From the NCBI GenBank assembly GCA_046484125.1, contig JAWOBX010000013.1, positions 1 to 8,601 on the forward strand: a stretch of DNA of 8,601 nt, given 5' to 3'. Position numbers and translations under genes: made by a program. This document shows positions 1 through 6,171 of the stretch, piece by piece (position 1 is the stretch's first letter; each line of letters starts with the position of its first letter). This DNA is from JBGLNL01 sp046484125 (GTDB lineage: Bacteria > Chloroflexota > Dehalococcoidia > SZUA-161 > SpSt-899). Below the pieces are notes generated by a model. That model saw only the letters and a list, made by a program, of their open reading frames with translations, was not told where the DNA came from and searched no databases.

Positions 1-168
1 GTGGCCGCCATGTCGGAAAATCTCAGTCAGGATTACGGCAAACCATGGATATCGCTTACCTACGATGGCTCACTGGAATCCAGCAACCTGGTGAAAATCT
101 ATAATTTCGCCGAGATCCTTCGCTTCTCCGGTCCTGGAACGGAGAAGCACCAGGGTAACGTCTCTTGA
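1..168 (+). CDS. C-terminal fragment of a larger protein, possibly CoA-activase / 2-hydroxyacyl-CoA dehydratase related
   Basis: Frame 1 is open from the first base of the window to a TGA at 166-168 (55 codons plus stop), so this is the 3' end of a gene that begins outside the window. The readable peptide contains PWISLTYDGSLES followed by NLVKIYNFAEILRF. A hydrophobic beta strand ending in YDG, then a helix, resembles the C-terminal end of proteins related to 2-hydroxyacyl-CoA dehydratases and their ATP-dependent activases, where the last strand and helix end the domain. That family call rests on about 50 residues and is tentative. An in-frame GTG (1) and ATG (10) exist, but no upstream sequence is available to test them as starts. 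The gene is followed 13 bases later by a perfect hairpin, consistent with it being the last gene of its transcript. Confidence 0.45.
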   Translation: MAAMSENLSQDYGKPWISLTYDGSLESSNLVKIYNFAEILRFSGPGTEKHQGNVS

Positions 169-181
169 ATACCCCAACTCT

Positions 182-231
182 GCCTACTCCGGTAACGCGC
201 TAGGGGTTACGAGCGCGTTACCGGAGTAGGC
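182..231 (+). terminator. Perfect 20-bp stem-loop downstream of the first gene
   Basis: Positions 182-201 are the exact reverse complement of 212-231, with a 10-base loop at 202-211. The hairpin begins 13 bases after the stop codon of the upstream gene, so a terminator or transcript-end stabiliser is the simplest reading. The T content after the stem is weak (GGCTTGTTA). The core TACTCCGGTAACGCGCT is closely related to the core of the hairpin at 2435-2486. Confidence 0.6.
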
Positions 232-414
232 GGCTTGTTAAGGAACCTCTTGAGTCAAGTGGTGACTTCGTTGGAATAGTTTACATAAGCGGTGGCGAGC
301 GTCATGCTCGCTGGTGAGGTCCGAACCGGGCCAGGCGTGGTCATATTCCTGGTGGAACGGGTACGTACACTTGACTTTTATTCAGGAAGTCGGTAGTCTA
401 GCCTATAAAACCCA

Positions 415-441
415 TTGAATCAACGGTTATCATGGTATAAG
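415..441 (+). promoter_or_regulatory. Candidate promoter of the dodecin gene
   Basis: TTGAAT at 415-420 and TATAAG at 436-441 are separated by 15 bases. The -10 box is preceded by TGG at 433-435, an extended -10 arrangement that could offset the short spacer. Transcription would begin near 448 and leave a leader of about 20 nt. A second, weaker possibility is TTGACT at 371-376 with TAGTCT at 394-399 (17-base spacer). The rest of the 169-469 gap holds the 182-231 hairpin and two weak stem-loops: GCGAGC/GCTCGC at 295-311 and CCAGG/CCTGG at 331-352. I see no gene there. Confidence 0.35.
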
Positions 442-469
442 TTCAACTCGCAATAAAAAGGGGGATGCT

Positions 470-679
470 ATGGCTGACAGCGTGTATAAGTTCATCGAGC
501 TGGTGGGAACAAGCACCGAGTCCTGGGAGAAAGCGGCTACTGCCGCGGTGGAAAAGGCTTCTGAGAGCCTCCGGGAGCTCCGGATTGCTGAAGTAACCGA
601 GCTGGATCTGCAGCTTGAAGGCGGCAAGGTGCGAGCCTATCGTGCTAAAGTCAAGGTTTCTTTCAAGTACGAGAGCTAA
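470..679 (+). CDS. Dodecin family protein
   Basis: Dodecins are very small proteins that assemble into hollow dodecamers. Many bind flavins and are thought to buffer free flavin in the cytoplasm. This 69-residue product has the usual length and pattern: strand 1 VYKFIELVGTS (5-15), SW (18-19) at the helix start, helix AAVEKASESLREL (25-37), EVTELD (41-46), and a C-terminal strand YRAKVKVSFKYES (57-69). The start is supported by a GGGG run at 461-464 six bases before the ATG. One oddity is the segment LRIAEV (37-42): the well-studied flavin dodecins have LRWFEV, with Trp stacking on the isoalloxazine ring. Ile39 sits at that position, so flavin binding should not be assumed. The gene appears monocistronic, with about 190 bases to the next gene. 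Confidence 0.9.
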   Translation: MADSVYKFIELVGTSTESWEKAATAAVEKASESLRELRIAEVTELDLQLEGGKVRAYRAKVKVSFKYES

Positions 680-870
680 GCTCTTCCAGCTTGCCTGGAG
701 GTCTAAGTCTTGAAGAGGCTCCGCTGACCTGACGTCAACGCGGGTTATCGCGGTTTTCATCTTTACGAGCAGAGCTTTGCTTTAGGGGGTGTTGCAGTGA
801 TTCCTCCTGACGCTTTTGGTCTGGATGGGTTGCCGTAGGGGAATAGTGTTATAAAGCAGGGAGAGAAGAC

Positions 871-1629
871 ATGACCCAGAATCAGACACAGAAAAGACTG
901 GCGGTTCTTATCGATGCCGATAACGCTCAACCGGCCATCCTGGATGGTTTGATAGCGGAAATCGCCAAATACGGTGTTTCCAGCGTCAAAAGGGCTTATG
1001 GAGACTGGACCAATCCGAAACTCAAAGGATGGAAGGATGTTCTGCTTGAATATGCCATCCATCCGATTCAGCAATTCGAGTATACCACCGGCAAGAACGC
1101 CACAGACAGCGCCATGCTCATCGACGCGATGGATCTCCTTTACACCGACAAATTTGAGGGTTTCTGCATTGTCTCCAGTGACAGCGATTTCACACGACTG
1201 GCATCACGAGTACGGGAGGCCGGACTGCTGGTGCTGGGTTTCGGGGAGAAAAAAACGCCCAAGCCCTTCGTCAACGCCTGCGATAAATTCATATACACCG
1301 AGATACTGCGCAGCAAAGATGAGACTGCGGCGGTACCCCAGAAACGAAAAATGAGCGCGGCTAAGCTGAGAAGCGATACCAAACTGGTTACATTGTTGAG
1401 GGGTGCCGTTGAGAACGCTGCCGGGGAAAGCGGGTGGGCATACCTCGGAAATGTCGGGCACAGCATATCCAACCAGTCACCAGAGTTCGACCCCAGGAAT
1501 TATGGATACGCCAAACTGGGGGAACTCATACGCGCCACAGGACTGTTTGAGATAAGTGAGCGCAGCGCGGATAACTCTCCCGCCAAATCAGTGTATGTGC
1601 GTGACAAACGCAAGAAATCGGTCGCGTAA
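871..1629 (+). CDS. NYN (PIN-like RNase) domain protein with C-terminal OST-HTH/LOTUS domain
   Basis: Residues 9-148 form a NYN domain, a PIN-like fold of metal-dependent ribonucleases. The expected acidic residues are visible: D15 and D17 with N18 in LIDADNAQ, D79 and D85 in TDSAMLIDAMD, and D104/D106 in SSDSDF. After a basic linker (158-171), residues 172-243 match an OST-HTH/LOTUS domain, a winged-helix module linked to RNA binding, with the typical GWAYLGNVG segment and NYGYAKLGELIRATGLFEI. This two-domain order is common in bacteria. RNA binding or cleavage is likely, but the target is unknown. The start is supported by AGGGAG at 858-863 ahead of the ATG. TATAAA at 850-855, preceded by TGT, could be an extended -10, though it would leave a leader of only about 10 nt. 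The gene seems to stand alone. Confidence 0.9.
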   Translation: MTQNQTQKRLAVLIDADNAQPAILDGLIAEIAKYGVSSVKRAYGDWTNPKLKGWKDVLLEYAIHPIQQFEYTTGKNATDSAMLIDAMDLLYTDKFEGFCIVSSDSDFTRLASRVREAGLLVLGFGEKKTPKPFVNACDKFIYTEILRSKDETAAVPQKRKMSAAKLRSDTKLVTLLRGAVENAAGESGWAYLGNVGHSISNQSPEFDPRNYGYAKLGELIRATGLFEISERSADNSPAKSVYVRDKRKKSVA

Positions 1630-1649
1630 TTCGGCTCAAATTTTCTGTT

Positions 1650-1678
1650 CCTGAAGTCCGGCTGTCAAGCGGTTCAGG
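1650..1678 (+). terminator. Weak stem-loop after the NYN gene
   Basis: CCTGAA (1650-1655) pairs with TTCAGG (1673-1678), and inside it CCG (1658-1660) pairs with CGG (1670-1672) across a two-base bulge. It lies 21 bases after the stop codon, but no T-run follows, so termination is only a possibility. Confidence 0.25.
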
Positions 1679-1830
1679 GCAGGGTGAGTCCGTGCGCGGC
1701 CAGGAAATTGGCGATGCAATATACGCCGATCATGTAATTGGGGCCGAAGCGGCCTCTTAACTTCATGGAGTCAGGCCGGTTTACTGTAGATAATGCTGTA
1801 CTTTATCCGAGATATTAAAAGAGTGAACGG

Positions 1831-1919
1831 TAACGCGAGCCAGGGTGGTCGCGTTAGAAATGGGCGGTAAGATTCCGCCCATTTTCGTAACCGCTCGAAC
1901 AGCTTTTCACCTTAAAAGC
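1831..1919 (+). promoter_or_regulatory. Structured 5' leader of the RRM gene: three consecutive stem-loops, the second terminator-like
   Basis: Three stem-loops lie in a row upstream of the RRM start at 1947. The first pairs TAACGCGA (1831-1838) with TCGCGTTA (1849-1856). The second starts one base later and pairs AAATGGGCGG (1858-1867) with CCGCCCATTT (1875-1884) around a 7-base loop. It ends in a short T-run like an intrinsic terminator. The third pairs GCTTTT (1902-1907) with AAAAGC (1914-1919). A GC-rich terminator-like stem just ahead of an RNA-binding protein gene suggests attenuation, autoregulation or cold-responsive folding. No mechanism is shown. Possible promoter elements upstream are GATAAT (1789-1794) and TATTAA (1813-1818), both without a convincing -35. 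The remainder of the 1630-1946 gap holds no convincing gene. Confidence 0.5.
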
Positions 1920-1946
1920 CGGGTCTGGAGAAGGGGAAGTTTCATC

Positions 1947-2249
1947 ATGATGAACATCTACGTTGGTAATCTGTCTCGCAGAACGACCGAGGAAGACATC
2001 AGGAACCAGTTTGAGACATTCGGCAAGGTTGTTTCTGTGAGCCTTGTCAAGGATAGACGCAGCGGGGTTTCCAGGGGATTTGGATTCGTGGAGATGGATT
2101 CCGATGAGGAAGGTCAGGCGGCCATCGACGGGCTCAAGGATACCACTCTCGATGGCCGTACGATGGATGTTACCGAGTCGGCGCCGCCCTTAAAGGGTAA
2201 GAAGGGGGGTGGGTTCAAGGGGGGAGGGAAGAAAAGGCGTAAATCCTAG
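1947..2249 (+). CDS. RRM-domain RNA-binding protein with basic Gly/Lys tail
   Basis: This 100-residue protein is a single RNA recognition motif of the short glycine-rich type found in cyanobacteria and other bacteria, where relatives are often cold-induced RNA-binding proteins or chaperones. RNP2 is IYVGNL (4-9) and RNP1 is RGFGFVEM (43-50), with the aromatic RNA-stacking positions Y5, F45 and F47 present. The RRM ends near residue 80, and the tail KGKKGGGFKGGGKKRRKS is very basic and flexible. The start at 1947 is preferred because GGAGAAGGGG at 1927-1936 precedes it. The reading frame extends back to an ATG at 1845, but that lies within the stem-loop leader, has no ribosome binding site and would add 34 residues unlike the family. 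The gene appears to stand alone. Confidence 0.9.
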   Translation: MMNIYVGNLSRRTTEEDIRNQFETFGKVVSVSLVKDRRSGVSRGFGFVEMDSDEEGQAAIDGLKDTTLDGRTMDVTESAPPLKGKKGGGFKGGGKKRRKS

Positions 2250-2319
2250 TGTAACGTCCCGTAAATAACCAGACTTTCGCTGATATTAATTGTATGCGAA
2301 TACTGGAACCTTATCCCCA

Positions 2320-2436
2320 CTATGTAGTTTGTTAATGTCTTTGAGTTGCTACCTTCCGCTATGTAGTTTATCAGTGTCTGTGAGTTGCTACCTTCCGCTA
2401 TGTAGTTTGTCAATGTCTGTGAGTTGCTAGCTTCCT
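2320..2436 (+). repeat. Three tandem copies of a 39-bp repeat
   Basis: Copies lie at 2320-2358, 2359-2397 and 2398-2436, with no spacers. Each starts CTATGTAGTTT and contains GAGTTGCTA followed by CTTCC. Copies differ at a few bases in the middle (GTTAATGTCTTT, ATCAGTGTCTGT, GTCAATGTCTGT), and the last ends GCTTCCTG rather than CCTTCCG. The array abuts the hairpin at 2435-2486. Read on the - strand, the third copy holds TTGACA (2413-2408). No transposase or integrase is nearby, so function is unknown. The rest of the 2250-2564 gap holds the adjacent hairpin and a short stem (2487-2493 with 2509-2515), and no gene. Confidence 0.85.
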
Positions 2437-2486
2437 GATTACTCCGTAACGCACTCGCAACCGCGAGTGCGTTACGGAGTAATCAG
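2435..2486 (+). terminator. Perfect 24-bp stem-loop between convergent genes
   Basis: Positions 2435-2458 are the exact reverse complement of 2463-2486, leaving a 4-base loop AACC. On the + strand the stem is followed by CTTTTC, a better terminator tail than on the - strand. It therefore most likely ends the RRM transcript and may also stop transcription from the convergent tungstate operon. Its core TACTCCGTAACGCACT is a diverged relative of the hairpin at 182-231. Confidence 0.65.
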
Positions 2487-2564
2487 CTTTTCATGTGAAG
2501 CAATGCGGTGAAAAGAGCGTTGCGGAACATTTGTATAGAACCGTTAGGGACAGAACACCAGGAA

Positions 2565-3650
2565 TCAGGTACGCCTGGGTATCAGGTGTATTGCGGTGGC
2601 CTTGAACGAGGCAAAGAGACGGACGCCTGGTTCCATCCCCATCTCAACCACCGTTCTGGCTGTTACCACCCCCACCAGCGGAAATCCGCAATCAATCTCA
2701 ATCCTGACAAGGGTTCCCACCGGAGTCATGGCGGTAATCGGTCCTTCGAAAGTATTCCGCGCGCTGGTCGCGGTCTGATGGAGCGAGAAGGTCACATCCT
2801 CGGTTCTGACCAGTGCCCATACCTTGCTCCCTTCCTCCAGATCGGATATAGCCTGTAATGTATTTCCATTTACCTGTACCGCCACCAGGCTCTCATCTAT
2901 CCTCTCCACCAGGGTACCCGGCAGCATATTCCCGACGCCAACGAAATCGGCTACCCGCTTACGATTGGGGGAGCGAAATACCTCCGCTGGAGTACCGACC
3001 TGCAGTAGTTCCCCATCAATTATTACGCCCATTCTGCTGGATAACCGTTGAGCCTGCGATCTGTCGTGCGTCGACATGATTACGGTGGTCCTCTCAATAT
3101 GGATGATCCTCTCCAGAACCTCCTCGATTTTTTCGGAGGTGACGGGGTCCAGGTTTGCTGTGGGTTCATCCAGCAGCAGGAGCTCCGGGTCGGTTACCAG
3201 CGCCCTGGCAATGGCTACCCGCTGCGTTTCACCGCCGGATAGTGTCCGGGCTTCGCGTTTATGATATTCCGAGAGTCCAACCAGCTCGAGGGCGTGATTG
3301 ACCTTTTCACGGATTATTTGCCGTTTAACATGCCGCCATTTCAGTCCTCTGGCGATATTATCATATACACTCATGTCGAAAACCGTTGGTCTCTGCTGAA
3401 CGTACGCCATACGGCGACGGGCCTTGAGTCGCTCGGAGCTGGACCGGGTCACATCAATCCCGTCGAAAAATATCACGCCGGATTCAGGGGGGTCGAGGAG
3501 GTCGATGATCCTGATTAGCGTTGTTTTTCCGGCTCCAGTGGGACCGATCAGGGCAAAAACCTCCCCGCGATCTACCGCAAGGTTGACAGCCTTGAGGCTG
3601 TAACCGCTATAGAACCGTTGCCGGACATCCTTTAGCTCCAGAAGTGCCAT
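2565..3650 (-). CDS. tupC: Tungstate ABC transporter ATP-binding protein
   Basis: This is the cytoplasmic ATPase that powers tungstate import with the TupB permease. The 361 residues include Walker A GPTGAGKT (36-43), Q-loop Q85, ABC signature LSGGE (137-141), Walker B LLLLDEP (157-163) with the D-loop NLD, and the switch His195 in STHD. After about residue 230 there is a C-terminal extension of roughly 130 residues resembling the TOBE/Mop-like regulatory domains of molybdate and tungstate importers. Anion sensing there is inference. The ATG at 3650 lies inside the end of the permease gene (19-base overlap), with no strong ribosome binding site, which suggests translational coupling. As last gene of the operon it ends near the hairpin at 2435-2486. 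Specificity for tungstate over molybdate is argued mainly from TupA and TupB. Confidence 0.85.
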   Translation of the reverse strand: MALLELKDVRQRFYSGYSLKAVNLAVDRGEVFALIGPTGAGKTTLIRIIDLLDPPESGVIFFDGIDVTRSSSERLKARRRMAYVQQRPTVFDMSVYDNIARGLKWRHVKRQIIREKVNHALELVGLSEYHKREARTLSGGETQRVAIARALVTDPELLLLDEPTANLDPVTSEKIEEVLERIIHIERTTVIMSTHDRSQAQRLSSRMGVIIDGELLQVGTPAEVFRSPNRKRVADFVGVGNMLPGTLVERIDESLVAVQVNGNTLQAISDLEEGSKVWALVRTEDVTFSLHQTATSARNTFEGPITAMTPVGTLVRIEIDCGFPLVGVVTARTVVEMGMEPGVRLFASFKATAIHLIPRRT

Positions 3651-4348
3651 GGTATTTTTCTGTACTGCAGAAGCAGTATCGTCAGGTTGAGGCCGAACGC
3701 CAGTATTATGAGAATGACGCCCAACGCGAGGGCCAGTTCCCTTTCGCCCTTGGCCGTCTCCAGGGCGATGGCAGTGGTAAGTGTGCGGGTAAATCCGCGT
3801 ATGTTACCGCCGACCATCATCGATACACCGACTTCCGATACGGCCCGGCCAAAGCCCATGACGAGGGCGGTGACAACTCCAAACCTGGCTTCCCGGATGG
3901 AGACCAGGTACATCTGCAGCCGGCTGGCTCCCAGGGCCTTCGCCGTCTCCGGGATGGATTTGTCGACTGCACCGAGTGCTGAGATAACCAGTCCAAGCAT
4001 CACTGGAGTGATGAGTATGGCCTGCCCGAAGACAATGGCTGAAGGGGTGAGATACCACTCCAGTCCCCCCAAAGGCCCACTGCGGGAAAGGAGGGTATAA
4101 GTAATGAGTCCGACTGCCACCGCAGGGAGTGCGAACATTGTCTGAATGATGCTGATGACCACTCGCTTGCCGCGAAAATCGTTGAAGTGAATCAGGGTGC
4201 CCAGGGGCAGGGCGATAAGGAAGAACGCGATCGCGCTGGAGGTCGCCGCCAGCCGCAGCGACCTCCAGGCTATCTCTATAACCTCGGGATCTAATGTTCG
4301 AATGAGGCGCAGGGCCTCAACAAAGGCTTCCCAAAGGGGTTCTTCCAA
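3632..4348 (-). CDS. tupB: Tungstate ABC transporter permease
   Basis: This 238-residue integral membrane protein forms the channel for tungstate. Several hydrophobic helices are visible, for example LAATSSAIAFFLIALPLG (33-50), AVAVGLITYTLL, AIVFGQAILITPVMLGLVIS and LALALGVILIILAFGLNLTI. The EAA-type loop that docks onto the ATPase is ETAKALGASRLQMYL, and the downstream segment FGRAVSEVGVSMMVGGNIRG with TRTLTTAIALET is typical of TupB-like permeases. The first codon appears to be TTG at 4348-4346. It is preceded by GGGAAGG with good spacing, and the only later Met codons fall well inside the membrane domain. The gene begins 17 bases after the end of tupA and overlaps tupC by 19 bases, so the three genes should be co-translated. 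Confidence 0.87.
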   Translation of the reverse strand: MEEPLWEAFVEALRLIRTLDPEVIEIAWRSLRLAATSSAIAFFLIALPLGTLIHFNDFRGKRVVISIIQTMFALPAVAVGLITYTLLSRSGPLGGLEWYLTPSAIVFGQAILITPVMLGLVISALGAVDKSIPETAKALGASRLQMYLVSIREARFGVVTALVMGFGRAVSEVGVSMMVGGNIRGFTRTLTTAIALETAKGERELALALGVILIILAFGLNLTILLLQYRKIPWHFWS

Positions 4349-4365
4349 GTCTTAATACCTTCCCG

Positions 4366-5247
4366 TTATGAATCACATGGCGGTACCGGCCCCGCGCACG
4401 GCGTGAATAATGCCGTACCATATTCCTCTACGCCGAAGTTGCCTATTATCTGCTGGATTTCTTCGGAACCAAGGAAGTCAACCAGTTTTTGAGCCGTCAC
4501 CGGCATGTCGGTATTGGTTCCCGCTATTATGGAATAAACGTTCAATAGAATATCGCCCTCATCAACAATCGGTACCAGGTTCAGGCCCCCCTTGTAAGCA
4601 AGGTATGTTCCTCTGTCACTCAGGGTATAGCCCCTCTTCTCGTCGGCCATGACCAGGGTGGCTCCCATACCGCTGCCTGCCTCAAGATACCAGTCGCCGG
4701 CACCGCGAACGTCTTCGTAATCATAGCCGGCACTGGCCCAGATTGCCTTTTCCTTTCCGTGTGTACCCGAGTCATCACCGCGGGAGACGAAAGTTCCATT
4801 ACCGGATTCATAGAGAACCTCAAAGGCCTCTTCGGGACTCATTCCCATTATTCCCGCCGGGTCATTCTCAGGTCCTAAGATAAGAAAATAGTTGTAAGCG
4901 AACGGCACCCGTTCTACCCCGTATCCCCGCTCCACGTATTCGATCTCCCGGTCTTTCGAATGTACGGTGATTACATCGACATCGCCGTTGCGTCCATACT
5001 CCAGTGCTATGCCCGTGCCCACGGCCACGATATCGAGCTCTACATCATAACGCTCCTCGAACACCGGTTCCAGATCTTCCCACAAGCCGGTGTTATCCAG
5101 ACTGGTGGTTGTCGCCACCTTGAGCCGTCCCGTCTCCTGTTCACGGGTAGCTGTACCGTTGTCATCTGAATCGCATGAAACACAAATGCCGACCGTTGAT
5201 ACGGCCAGGATCAGAACCAGTAGAATAGTAATTGGATATCGTTTCAT
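4366..5247 (-). CDS. tupA: Tungstate-binding protein, probable lipoprotein
   Basis: TupA captures tungstate outside the membrane and hands it to TupB. The hallmark motifs are present (numbering from the 5247 start): TTTSLDNTGL (46-55), VGTGIALEYG (76-85), DVDVITVHS (89-97) and FVSRGDDSGTH (153-163). The T/S residues and the Arg of SRGD are those expected to contact the oxyanion. A basic N-terminus and hydrophobic stretch (6-21) end in CVSC, so Cys25 (or Cys22) may be lipidated, although the lipobox is not canonical. The start at 5247 is chosen because its ATG overlaps the upstream stop as ATGA and follows GGTGGGTG. An alternative ATG at 5271 adds eight residues but lacks a ribosome binding site. 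The mature N-terminus has a short polar linker. The length of 293 residues suits the family. Confidence 0.9.
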   Translation of the reverse strand: MKRYPITILLVLILAVSTVGICVSCDSDDNGTATREQETGRLKVATTTSLDNTGLWEDLEPVFEERYDVELDIVAVGTGIALEYGRNGDVDVITVHSKDREIEYVERGYGVERVPFAYNYFLILGPENDPAGIMGMSPEEAFEVLYESGNGTFVSRGDDSGTHGKEKAIWASAGYDYEDVRGAGDWYLEAGSGMGATLVMADEKRGYTLSDRGTYLAYKGGLNLVPIVDEGDILLNVYSIIAGTNTDMPVTAQKLVDFLGSEEIQQIIGNFGVEEYGTALFTPCAGPVPPCDS

Positions 5248-6044
5248 TTCACCCACCAGATTAGAGCCCATTTGGTGTTTTCGTTCAGATACCAGTACCC
5301 GTCTTTATAGATGAGCCGGGAACTTACCAGGTCGATTATTGTCTTTCGGAGCGTTTCATCGGGTATTTGATGCCCCCGTAAGGCGTCTCTGAGCGCGTCC
5401 TCCTCACTTTCAAATCTGTTCCGTTCTATTGATTCAAATATCTCTGTGGCGGCACTTATTCCAATACTTTCAATCGCGTTACAGAGGATGGAGTGACGAG
5501 GGAGCGGGTTTGATTCCTCTCCCAGTAGTTCCGCGATCAGTGAGTCGACGTCGTGACGCTCGACTATCCATGTCAAGTAACAGCGCTCTCTGGCCGCGGC
5601 ATCCATCTTTCGAATAAACGTCTCCAGAGGCGTCATCCACCGGAATCTGGAGGCCAGTACAATATCGTGACGGTCGATAGTTGTGCCGATTTCGGCATCA
5701 AACCAGTCGGCGTGTGTGAATACGACGTTAGTAAGTCCCTCTGCCATCACCCTTTGGGTCAGCGGTATCAGGAGGCCCGGGTCGGAATCGAGTGCTGTTA
5801 CCTGACTTGCCGTTCTGGCCAGCCGGACCGCTATGGCTCCGTCGCCGCACCCTATATCCAGAACTGACGGCCTGTCGGATGTGTTTATCCGGCTCAGCAA
5901 TTCGTCGCTGTAATTACTGTGTTTATTCCCGGTGGCAAATAATCGGGACCGCTCAACGAATTCGCCGCCGTCTTCTTTACGATGGCTCTGTTGCATCTGG
6001 AGGTCCCAGAGATCGGTCCAGCGGGTCGGGTCACCCTTATACAT
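5244..6044 (-). CDS. Class I SAM-dependent methyltransferase in the tungstate operon
   Basis: The protein has 266 residues. A Rossmann-type SAM-binding core starts at VLDIGCGDG (61-69, motif I). The strand end ALDSD (84-88) would supply the acidic residue for the ribose hydroxyls, followed by FTHADWFD and DIVLASRF as later core strands. The N-terminal 55 residues are helical and polar, and the C-terminal third (from about 165) is an additional helical region ending in YLNENTKWALIWWVK. The substrate is not evident. The gene is the first large gene of the operon and its stop overlaps the tupA start as ATGA, so the two are tightly coupled. A role in tungsten or pterin-cofactor metabolism is possible but is only inferred from position. 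The ATG at 6044 follows GGGAGAAGG with suitable spacing. Confidence 0.85.
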   Translation of the reverse strand: MYKGDPTRWTDLWDLQMQQSHRKEDGGEFVERSRLFATGNKHSNYSDELLSRINTSDRPSVLDIGCGDGAIAVRLARTASQVTALDSDPGLLIPLTQRVMAEGLTNVVFTHADWFDAEIGTTIDRHDIVLASRFRWMTPLETFIRKMDAAARERCYLTWIVERHDVDSLIAELLGEESNPLPRHSILCNAIESIGISAATEIFESIERNRFESEEDALRDALRGHQIPDETLRKTIIDLVSSRLIYKDGYWYLNENTKWALIWWVK

Positions 6045-6171
6045 AAATCGATACCTTCTCCCAGAGCCGGTGTTGAATCATTGTGGTGTCATGACCATGG
6101 TACATGAGGACAATAACAAAAGCGCCGCGTCCACCAGGACGGGCGCTTATACATGGCTGTATTATTACCAT
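6037..6171 (-). CDS. Possible 44-residue leader ORF overlapping the methyltransferase start
   Basis: An ATG at 6171-6169 follows AAAGGAG with a 7-base gap, an excellent ribosome binding site. It opens 44 codons ending in TAA at 6039-6037, 8 bases inside the methyltransferase gene in a different frame. The peptide starts MVIIQPCIS, contains PGGRGAFVIVLMYHGHD and ends KVSIYV. I recognise no family. Codons 8-18 cover the terminator-like hairpin at 6120-6148, so a ribosome here would prevent it forming. The Shine-Dalgarno can pair with an upstream CACCTCC strand. It may be a regulatory leader peptide, a real small protein, or chance, and only the strong start signal argues for translation. Confidence 0.4.
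   Translation of the reverse strand: MVIIQPCISARPGGRGAFVIVLMYHGHDTTMIQHRLWEKVSIYV
6120..6148 (-). terminator. Terminator-like hairpin in the tungstate operon leader (attenuator candidate)
   Basis: Positions 6120-6132 pair with 6137-6148: seven base pairs (AAGCGCC with GGCGCTT), a one-base bulge, then five more (CGTCC with GGACG) closing a 4-base loop. In the - strand transcript the stem ends in GGCGCTTTTGTTATT, an intrinsic-terminator form, whereas on the + strand no T-run follows. It sits about 75 bases before the methyltransferase ATG, where it could prematurely stop transcription of the operon. Confidence 0.6.

Noticed and set aside
315..345. tRNA or SRP-like RNA suggested by GAGGTCCGAACC
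   Set aside because: The T-arm-like segment has no matching 5-bp stem, no acceptor stem or anticodon arm fits, and the SRP RNA core is absent.
1845..1946. N-terminal extension of the RRM protein from an ATG at 1845
   Set aside because: It overlaps the leader stem-loops, lacks a ribosome binding site, and the 34 residues do not look like part of the family.
2385..2413. - strand promoter inside the tandem repeats (TTGACA, 17 bases, TAGCAA)
   Set aside because: The -10 box matches only 3/6, the other repeat copies lack a good -35, and it would transcribe only antisense into the RRM gene.
2320..2436. CRISPR array
   Set aside because: Repeats are directly adjacent with no unique spacers, there are only three, and no cas genes are near.
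2508..2858. 116-codon + strand ORF at the end of tupC
   Set aside because: It is antisense to the conserved C-terminal domain of tupC and encodes an unpatterned His/Arg-rich peptide.
5248..5271. Longer tupA start at 5271
   Set aside because: No ribosome binding site, while the 5247 start forms an ATGA overlap and begins a normal signal peptide.
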